Assembly: GCF_023895975.1 (NCBI RefSeq)
Contig: NZ_JALBWM010000019.1
Location: 1 to 57,494, forward strand
Source: Microbulbifer okhotskensis
GTDB lineage: Bacteria > Pseudomonadota > Gammaproteobacteria > Pseudomonadales > Cellvibrionaceae
Direction of reading: 5' to 3'
DNA: 57,494 nucleotides
Shown: positions 36,860 to 44,161 of the stretch, piece by piece
Position numbering within the stretch: the first letter of the stretch is position 1
Layout of the letters: each line of letters begins with the position of its first letter
Notes under the pieces: generated by a model
The model's database searches: none
Told to the model about the DNA's origin: nothing
What the model saw: only the letters and a program-made list of their open reading frames with translations
Made by a program: the position numbers and the translations under genes

Positions 36860-38251
36860 ATGGGAAGCACCATGAAGGATTGGGTGAACCACTGGCTGCG
36901 CTTTGCGACGTCCTTGTGGAAACTGTTCAATGAGAAGGATTGCAGACAGCGCGCCGCTGCGCTCACTTATCTGACGCTGTTTGGCATAGTTCCCCTGGTG
37001 ACAGTCAGTTATGCCATGTTGTCACTGTTTCCCGATTTCGCTGGGTTGCAAAGCAAGTTTCAGGACCAGTTATTTTCCCATTTTTTACCCCAAAGCGGGC
37101 GTGAGGTGCAGAAATATATCAGCAGTTTTTCCGAACAGGCACAGCGCTTGACCGGTGTTGGTATCGCCATGCTGATCATTACCTCCGGCTTGACCCTGCG
37201 GGGTATTGAGGGGACCTTTAACTCCATTTGGGACGTGTCACGAGGGCGCAGTGGAGTGTCCAGCTTCCTTTTGTATTGGGCTATCTTGAGTCTCGGTCCC
37301 ATTTTATTGGGGGCGGGGCTTGCCACCAGTACTTATGTTTTTTCGCAAAAGCTATTCCTGGGGGGCGCGGACTCTTTTGAAGTGACGTCAGTGTTCCTCA
37401 GAGTCCTGCCGTTTATTTTCAGTACCATTGTCTTTACGCTGTTGTTTATTGCCGTGCCCAACTGTTACGTGCCACTCCGTCACGGGATAGAAGGGGGGAT
37501 TATTATCTCGATCGCGTTCGAGGTCATGAAGTACCTGTTTGGTTTATTGGTTGCGCGCAGCTCTGTCCAAGCTATCTACGGTGCGTTTGCGGTTGTGCCG
37601 TTATTTCTACTTTGGATTTATTTAATGTGGATACTGGTACTCGCGGGCTGTGTTCTGGTTCGGACTCTGTCGGTTTATCAGGCTGCTACTCAAGAGCGGG
37701 AGCATTCAGACCTGGTGGCTGTGCTGATTGTTCTCTGGCATATGTATAAGAAATGTAGCTTGGGCAGGTCGTTGCGGGAGCGGGATATCTCGCTGATAGG
37801 TATCAAGTTTGCTCAGTGGAGGAGGTTGCGAAAAATCCTTCAGAAGCACCGCGTTATTACCCAAACAGACCGTAATGAGTATGTATTGCTGAGAGATTTG
37901 AACACCATACCTCTGGTTGAAATGGCCGCTTGGCTAAGTGCTGAGTGGATGCCCAGTGGTATACCGATAGACCTTGAAGGACTGCCTTGGTACACCGAAG
38001 TGGAGCAGCGTTTTACCAGTGCAAGGGAGAGTGCCAGGGAGCAACTGGGTATTACGGTTGGTGAACTCTTCCAGGCAGCGCGACAAAATGACAATGACGG
38101 CGGGCCTCTGGGGTTGGGTCATGATGGGAGTGAGAAGGATGAAGTCAGTGAAGATAAGAATGAAACTGCTGGAGAAAATCAAAAAGAAAGGCGTGAAGAT
38201 TCCAGCGGCGGTCTTTCTTTTGTTGGTATGCGTAATAAGTGCCTGCGATAA
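36860..38251 (+). CDS. YihY/virulence factor BrkB family membrane protein
   Basis: A 463-residue inner membrane protein (UPF0761). N-terminal CRQRAAALTYLTLFGIVPLVTV and the six-helix core (ITSGLTLRGIEGTFNSIW, GAFAVVPLFLLWIYLMWILVL as separate blocks) are typical. Residues from about 290 form a winged-helix-like cytosolic domain. The old RNase BN name for this family is a misannotation. The last roughly 50 residues are an unusually acidic, Lys/Glu-rich tail whose DNA overlaps the next gene's start by 92 nt. An alternative start is ATG 36872. Confidence 0.9.
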   Translation: MGSTMKDWVNHWLRFATSLWKLFNEKDCRQRAAALTYLTLFGIVPLVTVSYAMLSLFPDFAGLQSKFQDQLFSHFLPQSGREVQKYISSFSEQAQRLTGVGIAMLIITSGLTLRGIEGTFNSIWDVSRGRSGVSSFLLYWAILSLGPILLGAGLATSTYVFSQKLFLGGADSFEVTSVFLRVLPFIFSTIVFTLLFIAVPNCYVPLRHGIEGGIIISIAFEVMKYLFGLLVARSSVQAIYGAFAVVPLFLLWIYLMWILVLAGCVLVRTLSVYQAATQEREHSDLVAVLIVLWHMYKKCSLGRSLRERDISLIGIKFAQWRRLRKILQKHRVITQTDRNEYVLLRDLNTIPLVEMAAWLSAEWMPSGIPIDLEGLPWYTEVEQRFTSARESAREQLGITVGELFQAARQNDNDGGPLGLGHDGSEKDEVSEDKNETAGENQKERREDSSGGLSFVGMRNKCLR

Positions 38252-38630
38252 AGGTCCTCAGTTTTTGAGCAGCCTGGAGGGCGAGCCGGTAAATACGTCC
38301 GGCAAAATATTGTTGGTCAATTATTGGGCTGAGTGGTGCAAGCCCTGTCGAGAGGAGGTGCCGGTGCTCAACCAGCTCAACCAGCGCAATGAAAATATCG
38401 TGGTGATTGGGGTGAACTTCGATGCTCTGTCAGCTGCTGAAATCCAGGTGCAGGCGGAAAAACTGGGTATCGAGTTCCCCGTCCTCGCTTCAGAGCCCCT
38501 GGGACGTTGGGGGCAGCCCAAGCCCGAAGTGCTGCCGTCCACTTTTATTATCGGTGCCGATGGCCAGTGGAGGAAAACCCTGGTAGGTCCTCAGGACTCG
38601 GAAGATTTTCTATCGGCGCTCGACTTATAG
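38160..38630 (+). CDS. Thioredoxin-like (TlpA-type) lipoprotein
   Basis: A 156-residue envelope thioredoxin. A basic start (KLLEKIKKKGVK) and hydrophobic core lead to the lipobox VISAC, predicting a lipid-anchored periplasmic protein. The active site WAEWCKPCREE has the CxxC with Lys-Pro between, and the cis-Pro loop is VLPSTFII. It likely reduces or shuffles periplasmic disulfides. The start is uncertain (ATG 38160, GTG 38148 or ATG 38139); any choice overlaps yihY heavily, so translation is probably coupled. The yihY-thioredoxin pairing is also found in Pseudomonas. Confidence 0.9.
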   Translation: MKLLEKIKKKGVKIPAAVFLLLVCVISACDKGPQFLSSLEGEPVNTSGKILLVNYWAEWCKPCREEVPVLNQLNQRNENIVVIGVNFDALSAAEIQVQAEKLGIEFPVLASEPLGRWGQPKPEVLPSTFIIGADGQWRKTLVGPQDSEDFLSALDL

Positions 38631-38746
38631 GGACTGCCACTAGCCTAGCTATATAAAACTATAACTAACGCGACTATAGGGCCATGGCGGATCGCTGATA
38701 GCATTCCGTCACTTTCCGTTTTGCTCCGGGGTGGGATTCAGATCTT

Positions 38747-40111
38747 ATGCATATCAGTTCGTTTGTATTGCTGCTTTTGTTTATTGTTTTGCTATATGGG
38801 CTTTATCGTTGGCAGAGAGACCGCGATTCTCTTGCTCCGGCCGTGCTTGCCGGTTTAATTCTGGGGGCGATTTTTGGGGGTATCCTACAGCTGTCCAAAG
38901 GCTGGGGAACTATGCCTGCCGAAGTAATCCCCTGGGTGCAAATGATCGGAACGAGTTATGTCAATCTTTTGTATCTGCTCGTGATGCCTCTGGTGCTGAC
39001 CTCAATTCTGGTCGCCGTGGTAAAAGTAAGCCACACCCAGGCCCTGGGTAAAATTAGCGGATCTGTATTGGGGGTACTTCTTTGCACCACAGCAATCGCA
39101 GCCTTGATCGGTGTCGCTATGGCAGAGCTGTTTGGCCTGTCCGCCGCGGGGCTTGTGGAGGGGTCGCGGGAGGCGGCAAGAGCAGAGGTACTGTACCAGC
39201 GTATCGATCGTGTGACTGACCTCTCAATTCCAGAAATTATCACTACTTTTGTGCCGAGAAATATTTTTCTAGATTTGACCGGCGCGCGCTCGACCTCAGT
39301 TATTGCCGTGGTGATTTTTGCTGTACTGCTGGGGCTGGCGGCACTGGCGGTGCGCCGTGAGTTCCCGCAGGAAGGTGCAGCGATCGAGCGTTTTGTGCAT
39401 GTGGCGCAGGTGTGGATTATGAAGTTGGTGCGCCTGGTAATGGCCTTTACACCCTATGGTGTGATGGCCTTGGTGACCAGCCTGATTGCAAAATCCAGTT
39501 TGGTCGATATCGTCAATTTACTGGGTTTTGTACTGGCCTCTTTTACTGCGATCGGACTGATGTTTGTGGTACATGGGTTGCTGTTACTGTTGAACGGTGT
39601 TAATCCCTTGCATTATTTCAACAAGGTTTGGCCTGTGCTGGTCTTCGCTTTTAGTTCGCGCTCCAGTGCCGCCACCATACCGCTGAATGTGGAAACTCAA
39701 GTAGATCAGTTGCGTACATCCCCGGCTATCGCTAATTTTTCTGCATCCTTTGGCGCCACCATTGGTCAAAATGGTTGCGCAGGCATTTATCCGGCAATGT
39801 TGGCGACTATGGTGGCGGTGCCAATGGGGATTGATGTCTGGGATCCAATTTGGCTGGGCACTTTAATTGCGGTGGTGATGATCAGCTCTTTTGGTATTGC
39901 CGGCGTCGGCGGTGGTGCAACCTTTGCCGCGCTGGTGGTTTTACCGGCGATGGGGCTGCCCGTTACTATTGCGGCGCTGTTGATTTCCGTTGAGCCTTTG
40001 ATCGATATGGCGCGGACAGCTTTGAACGTCAATGGAGCCATGACTGCGGGCACGCTAACGCAGCGATGGCTCGGCGAAGAAGTACCGGGCCCAGAAATTG
40101 TTGAAGGCTAA
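38747..40111 (+). CDS. tcyP: L-cystine symporter, TcyP/YdjN type
   Basis: A 454-residue dicarboxylate/amino acid:cation symporter family protein of the cystine branch. Family features include LVMPLVLTSILVAVVKV, the serine-rich re-entrant loop AFSSRSSAATIPLNV and the transport-domain GVGGGATFAALVVLP. It imports cystine across the inner membrane. It is monocistronic, between the thioredoxin lipoprotein and the repeat protein. A nearby periplasmic thiol protein may be a functional link, but that is inference. Confidence 0.9.
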   Translation: MHISSFVLLLLFIVLLYGLYRWQRDRDSLAPAVLAGLILGAIFGGILQLSKGWGTMPAEVIPWVQMIGTSYVNLLYLLVMPLVLTSILVAVVKVSHTQALGKISGSVLGVLLCTTAIAALIGVAMAELFGLSAAGLVEGSREAARAEVLYQRIDRVTDLSIPEIITTFVPRNIFLDLTGARSTSVIAVVIFAVLLGLAALAVRREFPQEGAAIERFVHVAQVWIMKLVRLVMAFTPYGVMALVTSLIAKSSLVDIVNLLGFVLASFTAIGLMFVVHGLLLLLNGVNPLHYFNKVWPVLVFAFSSRSSAATIPLNVETQVDQLRTSPAIANFSASFGATIGQNGCAGIYPAMLATMVAVPMGIDVWDPIWLGTLIAVVMISSFGIAGVGGGATFAALVVLPAMGLPVTIAALLISVEPLIDMARTALNVNGAMTAGTLTQRWLGEEVPGPEIVEG

Positions 40112-40261
40112 TGGGAGGTAGACGGCTTGTGCCTCAACCTCTTCTCAAATGCTACATAGGTTCCAGTTTTAAAGTGGGACCTGTCAACCAACTCGGCAAA
40201 CCGGCGTTTTAGTCAGTGGTATTTCCCCCTTGGGGTTTTGTTCACGGAACTGGAGCAATTT

Positions 40262-40681
40262 ATGAATAAGCTGATAGGGCTGTCAGTGTTGACTGTAAGC
40301 TTGATTTACCCACTTTCTCTTCAGGCTGAAACTGATAGTGAGGTGGAAGCGGGGCATGATCACGGCGATCACCTCGAAGAGCGTTTGGATCGAAAGGGCG
40401 ATAAAATTGAGGAGCGACTCGACAATAAAGGTGATCGTATTAATGAGCGCCTTGATCAAAGATCCGAGCAGGCTGCGGCCAATGGTAATGATAAATTGGC
40501 TGAGCGCCTCGACCGCAAGGGCGATCGAATTGACAGCCGCCTTGACCAGAAAGGTGAACGAATCAATGAGAAACTCGATAAGAAGGGCGAACGGGTGGAT
40601 AATAAATACGATCGGAGAAATGAACGCAGTGAGCGGCGGAAAGAGCGCCACCATAAATCGCACAACCGCGATAACGATTAA
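40262..40681 (+). CDS. Exported 11-residue-repeat, highly charged protein
   Basis: A 139-residue protein with a signal peptide (MNKLIGLSVLTVSLIYPLSLQA) and a mature part built of degenerate 11-residue repeats of the form I/L-x-E-R-L-D-x-K-G-D/E-R, about seven in tandem from residue 38 on, interrupted once by SEQAAANGNDK. The tail is Arg/His/Lys-rich. An undecad periodicity with Leu/Ile at positions 1 and 5 predicts a long right-handed amphipathic helix or coil. ATG 40262 has GGAG 7 nt upstream. I do not recognise a characterised family. It lies just upstream of the ECF sigma operon. Confidence 0.85.
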   Translation: MNKLIGLSVLTVSLIYPLSLQAETDSEVEAGHDHGDHLEERLDRKGDKIEERLDNKGDRINERLDQRSEQAAANGNDKLAERLDRKGDRIDSRLDQKGERINEKLDKKGERVDNKYDRRNERSERRKERHHKSHNRDND

Positions 40682-40777
40682 CCACCACAGGCTGTAGTTG
40701 GCTTTATTTATTGGGTTGCGGCGAACTAATTGCCGTAGAAGGATTGCATCCTCGCAAAAGGACTTCAATCGGCAGTG

Positions 40778-41302
40778 ATGGATCAATTTCTCGCTTCGGT
40801 GGAAAAGCGGGCATTTACTATGGCCAAGTTCGCTGTAGGTAACCGTGACGATGCGCTGGATATAGTGCAAGACGCTATGCTGGCGCTGGTTAAAAATTAT
40901 AGTGGCCGGAATAGCCAGGAGTGGCGACCACTATTTTTTACCATTCTTAATAACCGCATTACCGATTGGCACCGACGCAGGAAAAACCTATCACGCTGGC
41001 AACTGCTCAAGGAAAAACTCCCTGTGAGTGGGGCGGGGGATGAGTGGGACCTGTGTGAGTTCCCCGATCCGAACGGTCGCAGCCCGGATAGTGTCTTGGT
41101 GGGAGAACGCACAATAGATGCTATTGATTGTGCCATTGGAAAATTGCCCCCGCGCCAGCAACAGGCTTTTTTGTTACGTTGTGTGGAGGGCTTTGATGTT
41201 AGTGAGACAGCGCAGACCATGGCTTGCAGTCAAGGTAGTGTAAAGACACATCTATCCCGAGCTCTGCGCAGTTTGCGTGTTCATCTGGAGGCGATGGAAT
41301 GA
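40778..41302 (+). CDS. ECF-type RNA polymerase sigma factor
   Basis: A 174-residue sigma-70 family factor with only regions 2 and 4. Region 2 is NRDDALDIVQDAMLALVKNY plus WRPLFFTILNNRITDWHRRR. Region 4 is LPPRQQQAFLLRCVEGFDVS and QGSVKTHLSRALRSLR. It heads an operon with a DUF3619 protein, a small exported protein and a DUF3106 protein. The first overlap is ATGA, typical of a sigma/anti-sigma pair. A GTG 3 nt upstream is an alternative start; the binding site is not ideal for either. Targets are unknown, but the neighbours point to the envelope. Confidence 0.93.
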   Translation: MDQFLASVEKRAFTMAKFAVGNRDDALDIVQDAMLALVKNYSGRNSQEWRPLFFTILNNRITDWHRRRKNLSRWQLLKEKLPVSGAGDEWDLCEFPDPNGRSPDSVLVGERTIDAIDCAIGKLPPRQQQAFLLRCVEGFDVSETAQTMACSQGSVKTHLSRALRSLRVHLEAME

Positions 41303-41658
41303 AAAATTCAGGTGAGGGTTTCCCAATTGACGATTACCAGCTGCTTAAAGTAGCTGGTGAGGCAGTGGTGCGCCGGGAAAATACCATCGACACTGAGACG
41401 CAAGCAAGGTTGCGCAGAATCCGTACCGGTGTGCAGGAGCAGAGTAGGGCAGTGCAATACTGGCCGGGTTTTATTGCTGTGGGGGCCTGCACAGCAGCGC
41501 TATTTGTGGCCCTGATATGGCCTGTATTAAGTACTGATGACAATGCGGAAGTACTGGCAACGAGCGATTGGCTTCTGGATGAAGACGTGGATATCGAGAT
41601 GATTGAAAACATGGAGTTTTACCAGTGGCTGGCGGAGGAATTGGATGAGCACTCCTAG
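41299..41658 (+). CDS. DUF3619 membrane protein, likely partner (anti-sigma) of the ECF factor
   Basis: A 119-residue protein with a cytoplasmic N-terminal part (about 1-52, DDYQLLKVAGEAVVRRENTI), one transmembrane helix (about 55-75, FIAVGACTAALFVALIW) and an acidic periplasmic tail ending IENMEFYQWLAEELDEHS. The tail and position match DUF3619 proteins found after such sigma factors. The topology suits an anti-sigma factor, though no ZAS-type zinc motif is present. It overlaps the sigma gene (ATGA) and the next gene by 14 nt. Confidence 0.8.
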   Translation: MKNSGEGFPIDDYQLLKVAGEAVVRRENTIDTETQARLRRIRTGVQEQSRAVQYWPGFIAVGACTAALFVALIWPVLSTDDNAEVLATSDWLLDEDVDIEMIENMEFYQWLAEELDEHS

Positions 41659-41884
41659 TAGTGTGTTATCCATTGTGATCATGGCTTTACTGGCAGTTAG
41701 CAGGATATCCCACGCAGAAGAGAGTGAACCTTTGGCTGAGGACTTTTTGCTGTTTGTCGAGGAGTGGGCCGATGAGCAGGGTGATATTGTGATGCCCGAA
41801 GACGCCGAACTTGCCCAGGGGCCGAGTCAATCGTTGAGGAAGGCGGAGGTTGGAGATACCTGGCTGGAGGAGGGGCATGATTAG
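41645..41884 (+). CDS. Small exported acidic protein
   Basis: A 79-residue protein. The N-terminus STPSSVLSIVIMALLAVSR followed by ISHAEE is a plausible signal peptide cleaved after HA. The mature part is short and acidic (EDFLLFVEEWADEQGDIVMP). ATG 41645 has GGAGG 6 nt upstream and lies within the 3' end of the DUF3619 gene; an earlier in-frame ATG adds a non-signal-like leader. It overlaps the DUF3106 gene by 8 nt. No family recognised. Confidence 0.75.
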   Translation: MSTPSSVLSIVIMALLAVSRISHAEESEPLAEDFLLFVEEWADEQGDIVMPEDAELAQGPSQSLRKAEVGDTWLEEGHD

Positions 41885-42377
41885 GTTCCTGCTTGAGCGG
41901 AGCAAGCACTTGGCAATACTGGCCTTGTTGTTGTGGGGCAATACTGCTTGGTCATTGGAGTGGGAAAGCCTCCGTGAGAGCGACCGCCACTTGTTGAAGG
42001 GGATGGAGCAGCGCTGGCCCCAGTTGTCTGAAAGCCAAAGGGACAAATTAGTGAGCGGTGCACGCCGCTGGAACTCGATGGACCCCGAACAGCGCAGGAG
42101 TGCGCGCCAACAGTTTGAGAAGTGGCAGTCACTGCCGCAGGAGCGCCGTCAACAGCTGCGTGAATCTTACCGGCAGTATCGCAAGTTGCCGCAGGAGAAA
42201 CGCCAACGTATCCGCGAGGCGCGCAAGAAGTTCCGGGAGATGTCTCCCGAGCAGCGCGAGCGGGTGCGCGAGCGCTGGCGCGAATCAAAGGGCGGCAGGC
42301 CCAGAAAAGACCGCGCTAGAGAGGCGAAGGCCCGAGGTGACCGACATCTCGAGGGTAAAAGGCGGCGTAAAGGTTGA
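41877..42377 (+). CDS. DUF3106 exported basic protein
   Basis: A 166-residue protein with a signal-like N-terminus (HLAILALLLWGNTAWS) and a strongly basic, Gln/Arg-rich helical body. It contains the DUF3106 pattern of short x-P-x-E-R-R/Q repeats: MDPEQRRSARQQFEKW, LPQERRQQLRESY, LPQEKRQRIREA, MSPEQRERVRER. Such proteins follow ECF sigma/DUF3619 pairs in pseudomonads. The structure resembles Spy/CpxP-like helical envelope proteins, but that is inference. ATG 41877 has GGAGGAGGGG just upstream. Confidence 0.85.
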   Translation: MIRFLLERSKHLAILALLLWGNTAWSLEWESLRESDRHLLKGMEQRWPQLSESQRDKLVSGARRWNSMDPEQRRSARQQFEKWQSLPQERRQQLRESYRQYRKLPQEKRQRIREARKKFREMSPEQRERVRERWRESKGGRPRKDRAREAKARGDRHLEGKRRRKG

Positions 42378-42466
42378 CGTCTTTAGGTACCTTTGGTTTA
42401 GTTCAGTGTCTATTCAGATCCTTTTGATTATTCTGCTTCCCGTAGATGACTAGCGGGAGATTGATC

Positions 42467-43069
42467 GTGCAATTATATAAACAGCTTATCGCGGGTGTGG
42501 CAGTAGCAGCACTGGTGGGTCTGAGTACTACAGCGAGTGCAGGACCTCGGGGTTATGTGAACTCCTATGCCGGAGATGCCTATGACTACGCACCGGTCAC
42601 TGAAGTGACCCCCATCTATACCGATATTCAGGTTACCACTCCAACGACCCAGTGCCGGGATGAGCAAGTCGCGTATCGTGAGCCGGTTTCTCCGGCAAGT
42701 ACCGTGGTAGGTGGCCTGATCGGGGCGGCCATTGGCAACAATCTGGGCGGTCGCGGTCATCGCGGTCATCGCGGTCATCGCGGTCATCGCGGGCGGCACC
42801 ACTATCACCGCAGCCACAACCGGGGTGGCGCGACAGTAGCGGGCGCACTGGTCGGCGCATTGGTGGGTAATCAAATTGGCCGGGCCAGTGCTCCGGTTTA
42901 TTACACTACCGAGTCCCGCTGCCGGGTGGTGGACGAATACTCTTCGCGAAGGGAATTAGTCGGATACGATGTGCGCTATCGGTATAATGGTCAGGTTTAT
43001 TTGACTCGCACTGACCACCATCCGGGCGATAGAATCCGGGTTCGTGTCGCAGTCTCGCCGGCTCTTTGA
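42467..43069 (+). CDS. Glycine-zipper 2TM domain envelope protein
   Basis: A 200-residue protein with a signal peptide (LIAGVAVAALVGLSTTASA) and two glycine-zipper segments, VVGGLIGAAIGNNLGG and VAGALVGALVGNQIG, characteristic of Rick_17kDa_Anti/SlyB-like proteins. The linker between them is a His/Gly/Arg repeat (GHR four times). Cysteines at TTQCRDE and ESRCRVV may form a disulfide. GTG 42467 was chosen for GGGAG 7 nt upstream. It follows the sigma operon by 89 nt and is probably in the outer membrane or periplasm. Confidence 0.88.
   Translation: MQLYKQLIAGVAVAALVGLSTTASAGPRGYVNSYAGDAYDYAPVTEVTPIYTDIQVTTPTTQCRDEQVAYREPVSPASTVVGGLIGAAIGNNLGGRGHRGHRGHRGHRGRHHYHRSHNRGGATVAGALVGALVGNQIGRASAPVYYTTESRCRVVDEYSSRRELVGYDVRYRYNGQVYLTRTDHHPGDRIRVRVAVSPAL
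42752..42787 (+). repeat. 9-bp tandem repeat, four copies of CGCGGTCAT
   Basis: Four perfect copies in tandem, in frame, encode the (GHR)n linker of the glycine-zipper protein. Slippage would change linker length by whole codons without breaking the gene. Confidence 0.9.
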
Positions 43070-43135
43070 GCTGGGCTGAGGGCGGCCGGAAGATTATAGG
43101 AGAGTGGAAAATTGGATATCCACAGGAGCCGCACC

Positions 43136-43453
43136 GTGAAACCTAGCCGTGCTTTTTTAGGTCTTTTTGCTTTTGTCACCGTATTTTTGCCAGCGCTTTG
43201 CACCGCCTCCCTAAACGGTTACGCCACCTACGAGCGAGAGAGTTTTCATCCTCAATTTCTCCGTGTCCAAGGTGGAGAGATATCCAGGGACCGGGCCGCT
43301 TCATTGGTAAAGAAGCGTTTTGGTGGCAAGATCCTATCGATATCTGAGACCAACCGGCAGGGAAGGACAGTTTACCGAGTGAAGGGGTTGTCGGCTAAAA
43401 GCCAGGTTTATGTGGTTTTTGTAGATAAGCAGAGTGGCCGTATCTCCCGTTAG
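43136..43453 (+). CDS. PepSY-domain exported protein
   Basis: A 105-residue protein with a signal peptide (FLGLFAFVTVFLPALCTA) and one PepSY domain: ISRDRAASLVKKRFGGKILS, then RTVYRVKGLSAKSQVYVVFVD and a final KQSGRISR. PepSY proteins next to PhoPQ-like pairs are common in gammaproteobacteria and are thought to modulate signalling or proteolysis in the periplasm. GTG 43136 has CAGGAG 8-9 nt upstream; a TTG at 43112 is less likely. It lies 33 nt before the response regulator, so it is probably cotranscribed. Confidence 0.88.
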   Translation: MKPSRAFLGLFAFVTVFLPALCTASLNGYATYERESFHPQFLRVQGGEISRDRAASLVKKRFGGKILSISETNRQGRTVYRVKGLSAKSQVYVVFVDKQSGRISR

Positions 43454-43486
43454 CCAAGCACCTGCGAGCAGAATAAGGTAAGTACT

Positions 43487-44161
43487 ATGCGCGCACTATT
43501 AGTCGAAGATGAAGCATTACTACGGCAGCAGCTGGCAGAGTCCCTGCGTGCCGCTGGATACACGGTTGATGAAGCGCCAGATGGCGAGGAAGCCCTCTAT
43601 CTGGGGCGTGAATACCCTTACGATATTGCAGTGATGGATCTGGGCTTGCCCAAGATAGATGGTATTCAGGTTATCGAAACACTGCGCCGCGAGGATAAGC
43701 ACTTTCCCATCCTGATCCTGACGGCCCGTGGGCACTGGCAGGAGAGAGTATCCGGTTTGGAAGCCGGGGGTGATGATTATCTAGTCAAACCCTTTCATAC
43801 CGAAGAACTACTCGCCCGCCTGAATGCCCTGGTACGGCGCTCGGCTGGGTTCTCTTCACCCACCATCAAGGCTGGACCTATCGCCCTGGATACCAGTGCG
43901 CAAAGGGTGACTGTGGATGAAATAGAGCTAGATTTGACCTCGTTTGAATATAAGGTACTTGAGTATTTGATGTTGCATCCTGATGAGGTAGTGTCAAAGA
44001 CGACGCTGACTGAACATATCTATGAACAGGACTGCGATCGGGACAGTAATGTGATCGAAGTGTTCATTGGGCGTCTGCGTAAAAAGATTGATACTGCGGC
44101 CAATCTCAAGCCGATAGAAACCCTGCGTGGGCGCGGGTACCGTTTTGTGATACCGCAGTGA
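43487..44161 (+). CDS. PhoP/QseB-type response regulator
   Basis: A 224-residue OmpR-family regulator. The receiver domain has the acidic pocket VEDEA, phosphoacceptor Asp51 (AVMDLGLP), LTARG and Lys101 (YLVKPF). The winged-helix domain ends with VIEVFIGRLRKKID and ETLRGRGYRFV. The TARGHWQERVSGLEAG stretch resembles PhoP-like regulators. It overlaps the sensor gene by 4 nt (GTGA), so the pair is coexpressed. Confidence 0.94.
   Translation: MRALLVEDEALLRQQLAESLRAAGYTVDEAPDGEEALYLGREYPYDIAVMDLGLPKIDGIQVIETLRREDKHFPILILTARGHWQERVSGLEAGGDDYLVKPFHTEELLARLNALVRRSAGFSSPTIKAGPIALDTSAQRVTVDEIELDLTSFEYKVLEYLMLHPDEVVSKTTLTEHIYEQDCDRDSNVIEVFIGRLRKKIDTAANLKPIETLRGRGYRFVIPQ

Noticed and set aside
40217..40228. 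CCCCCTTGGGG followed by TTTT as a possible terminator after the cystine transporter
   Set aside because: The loop would be too small for a stable hairpin and it lies about 100 nt after the gene.
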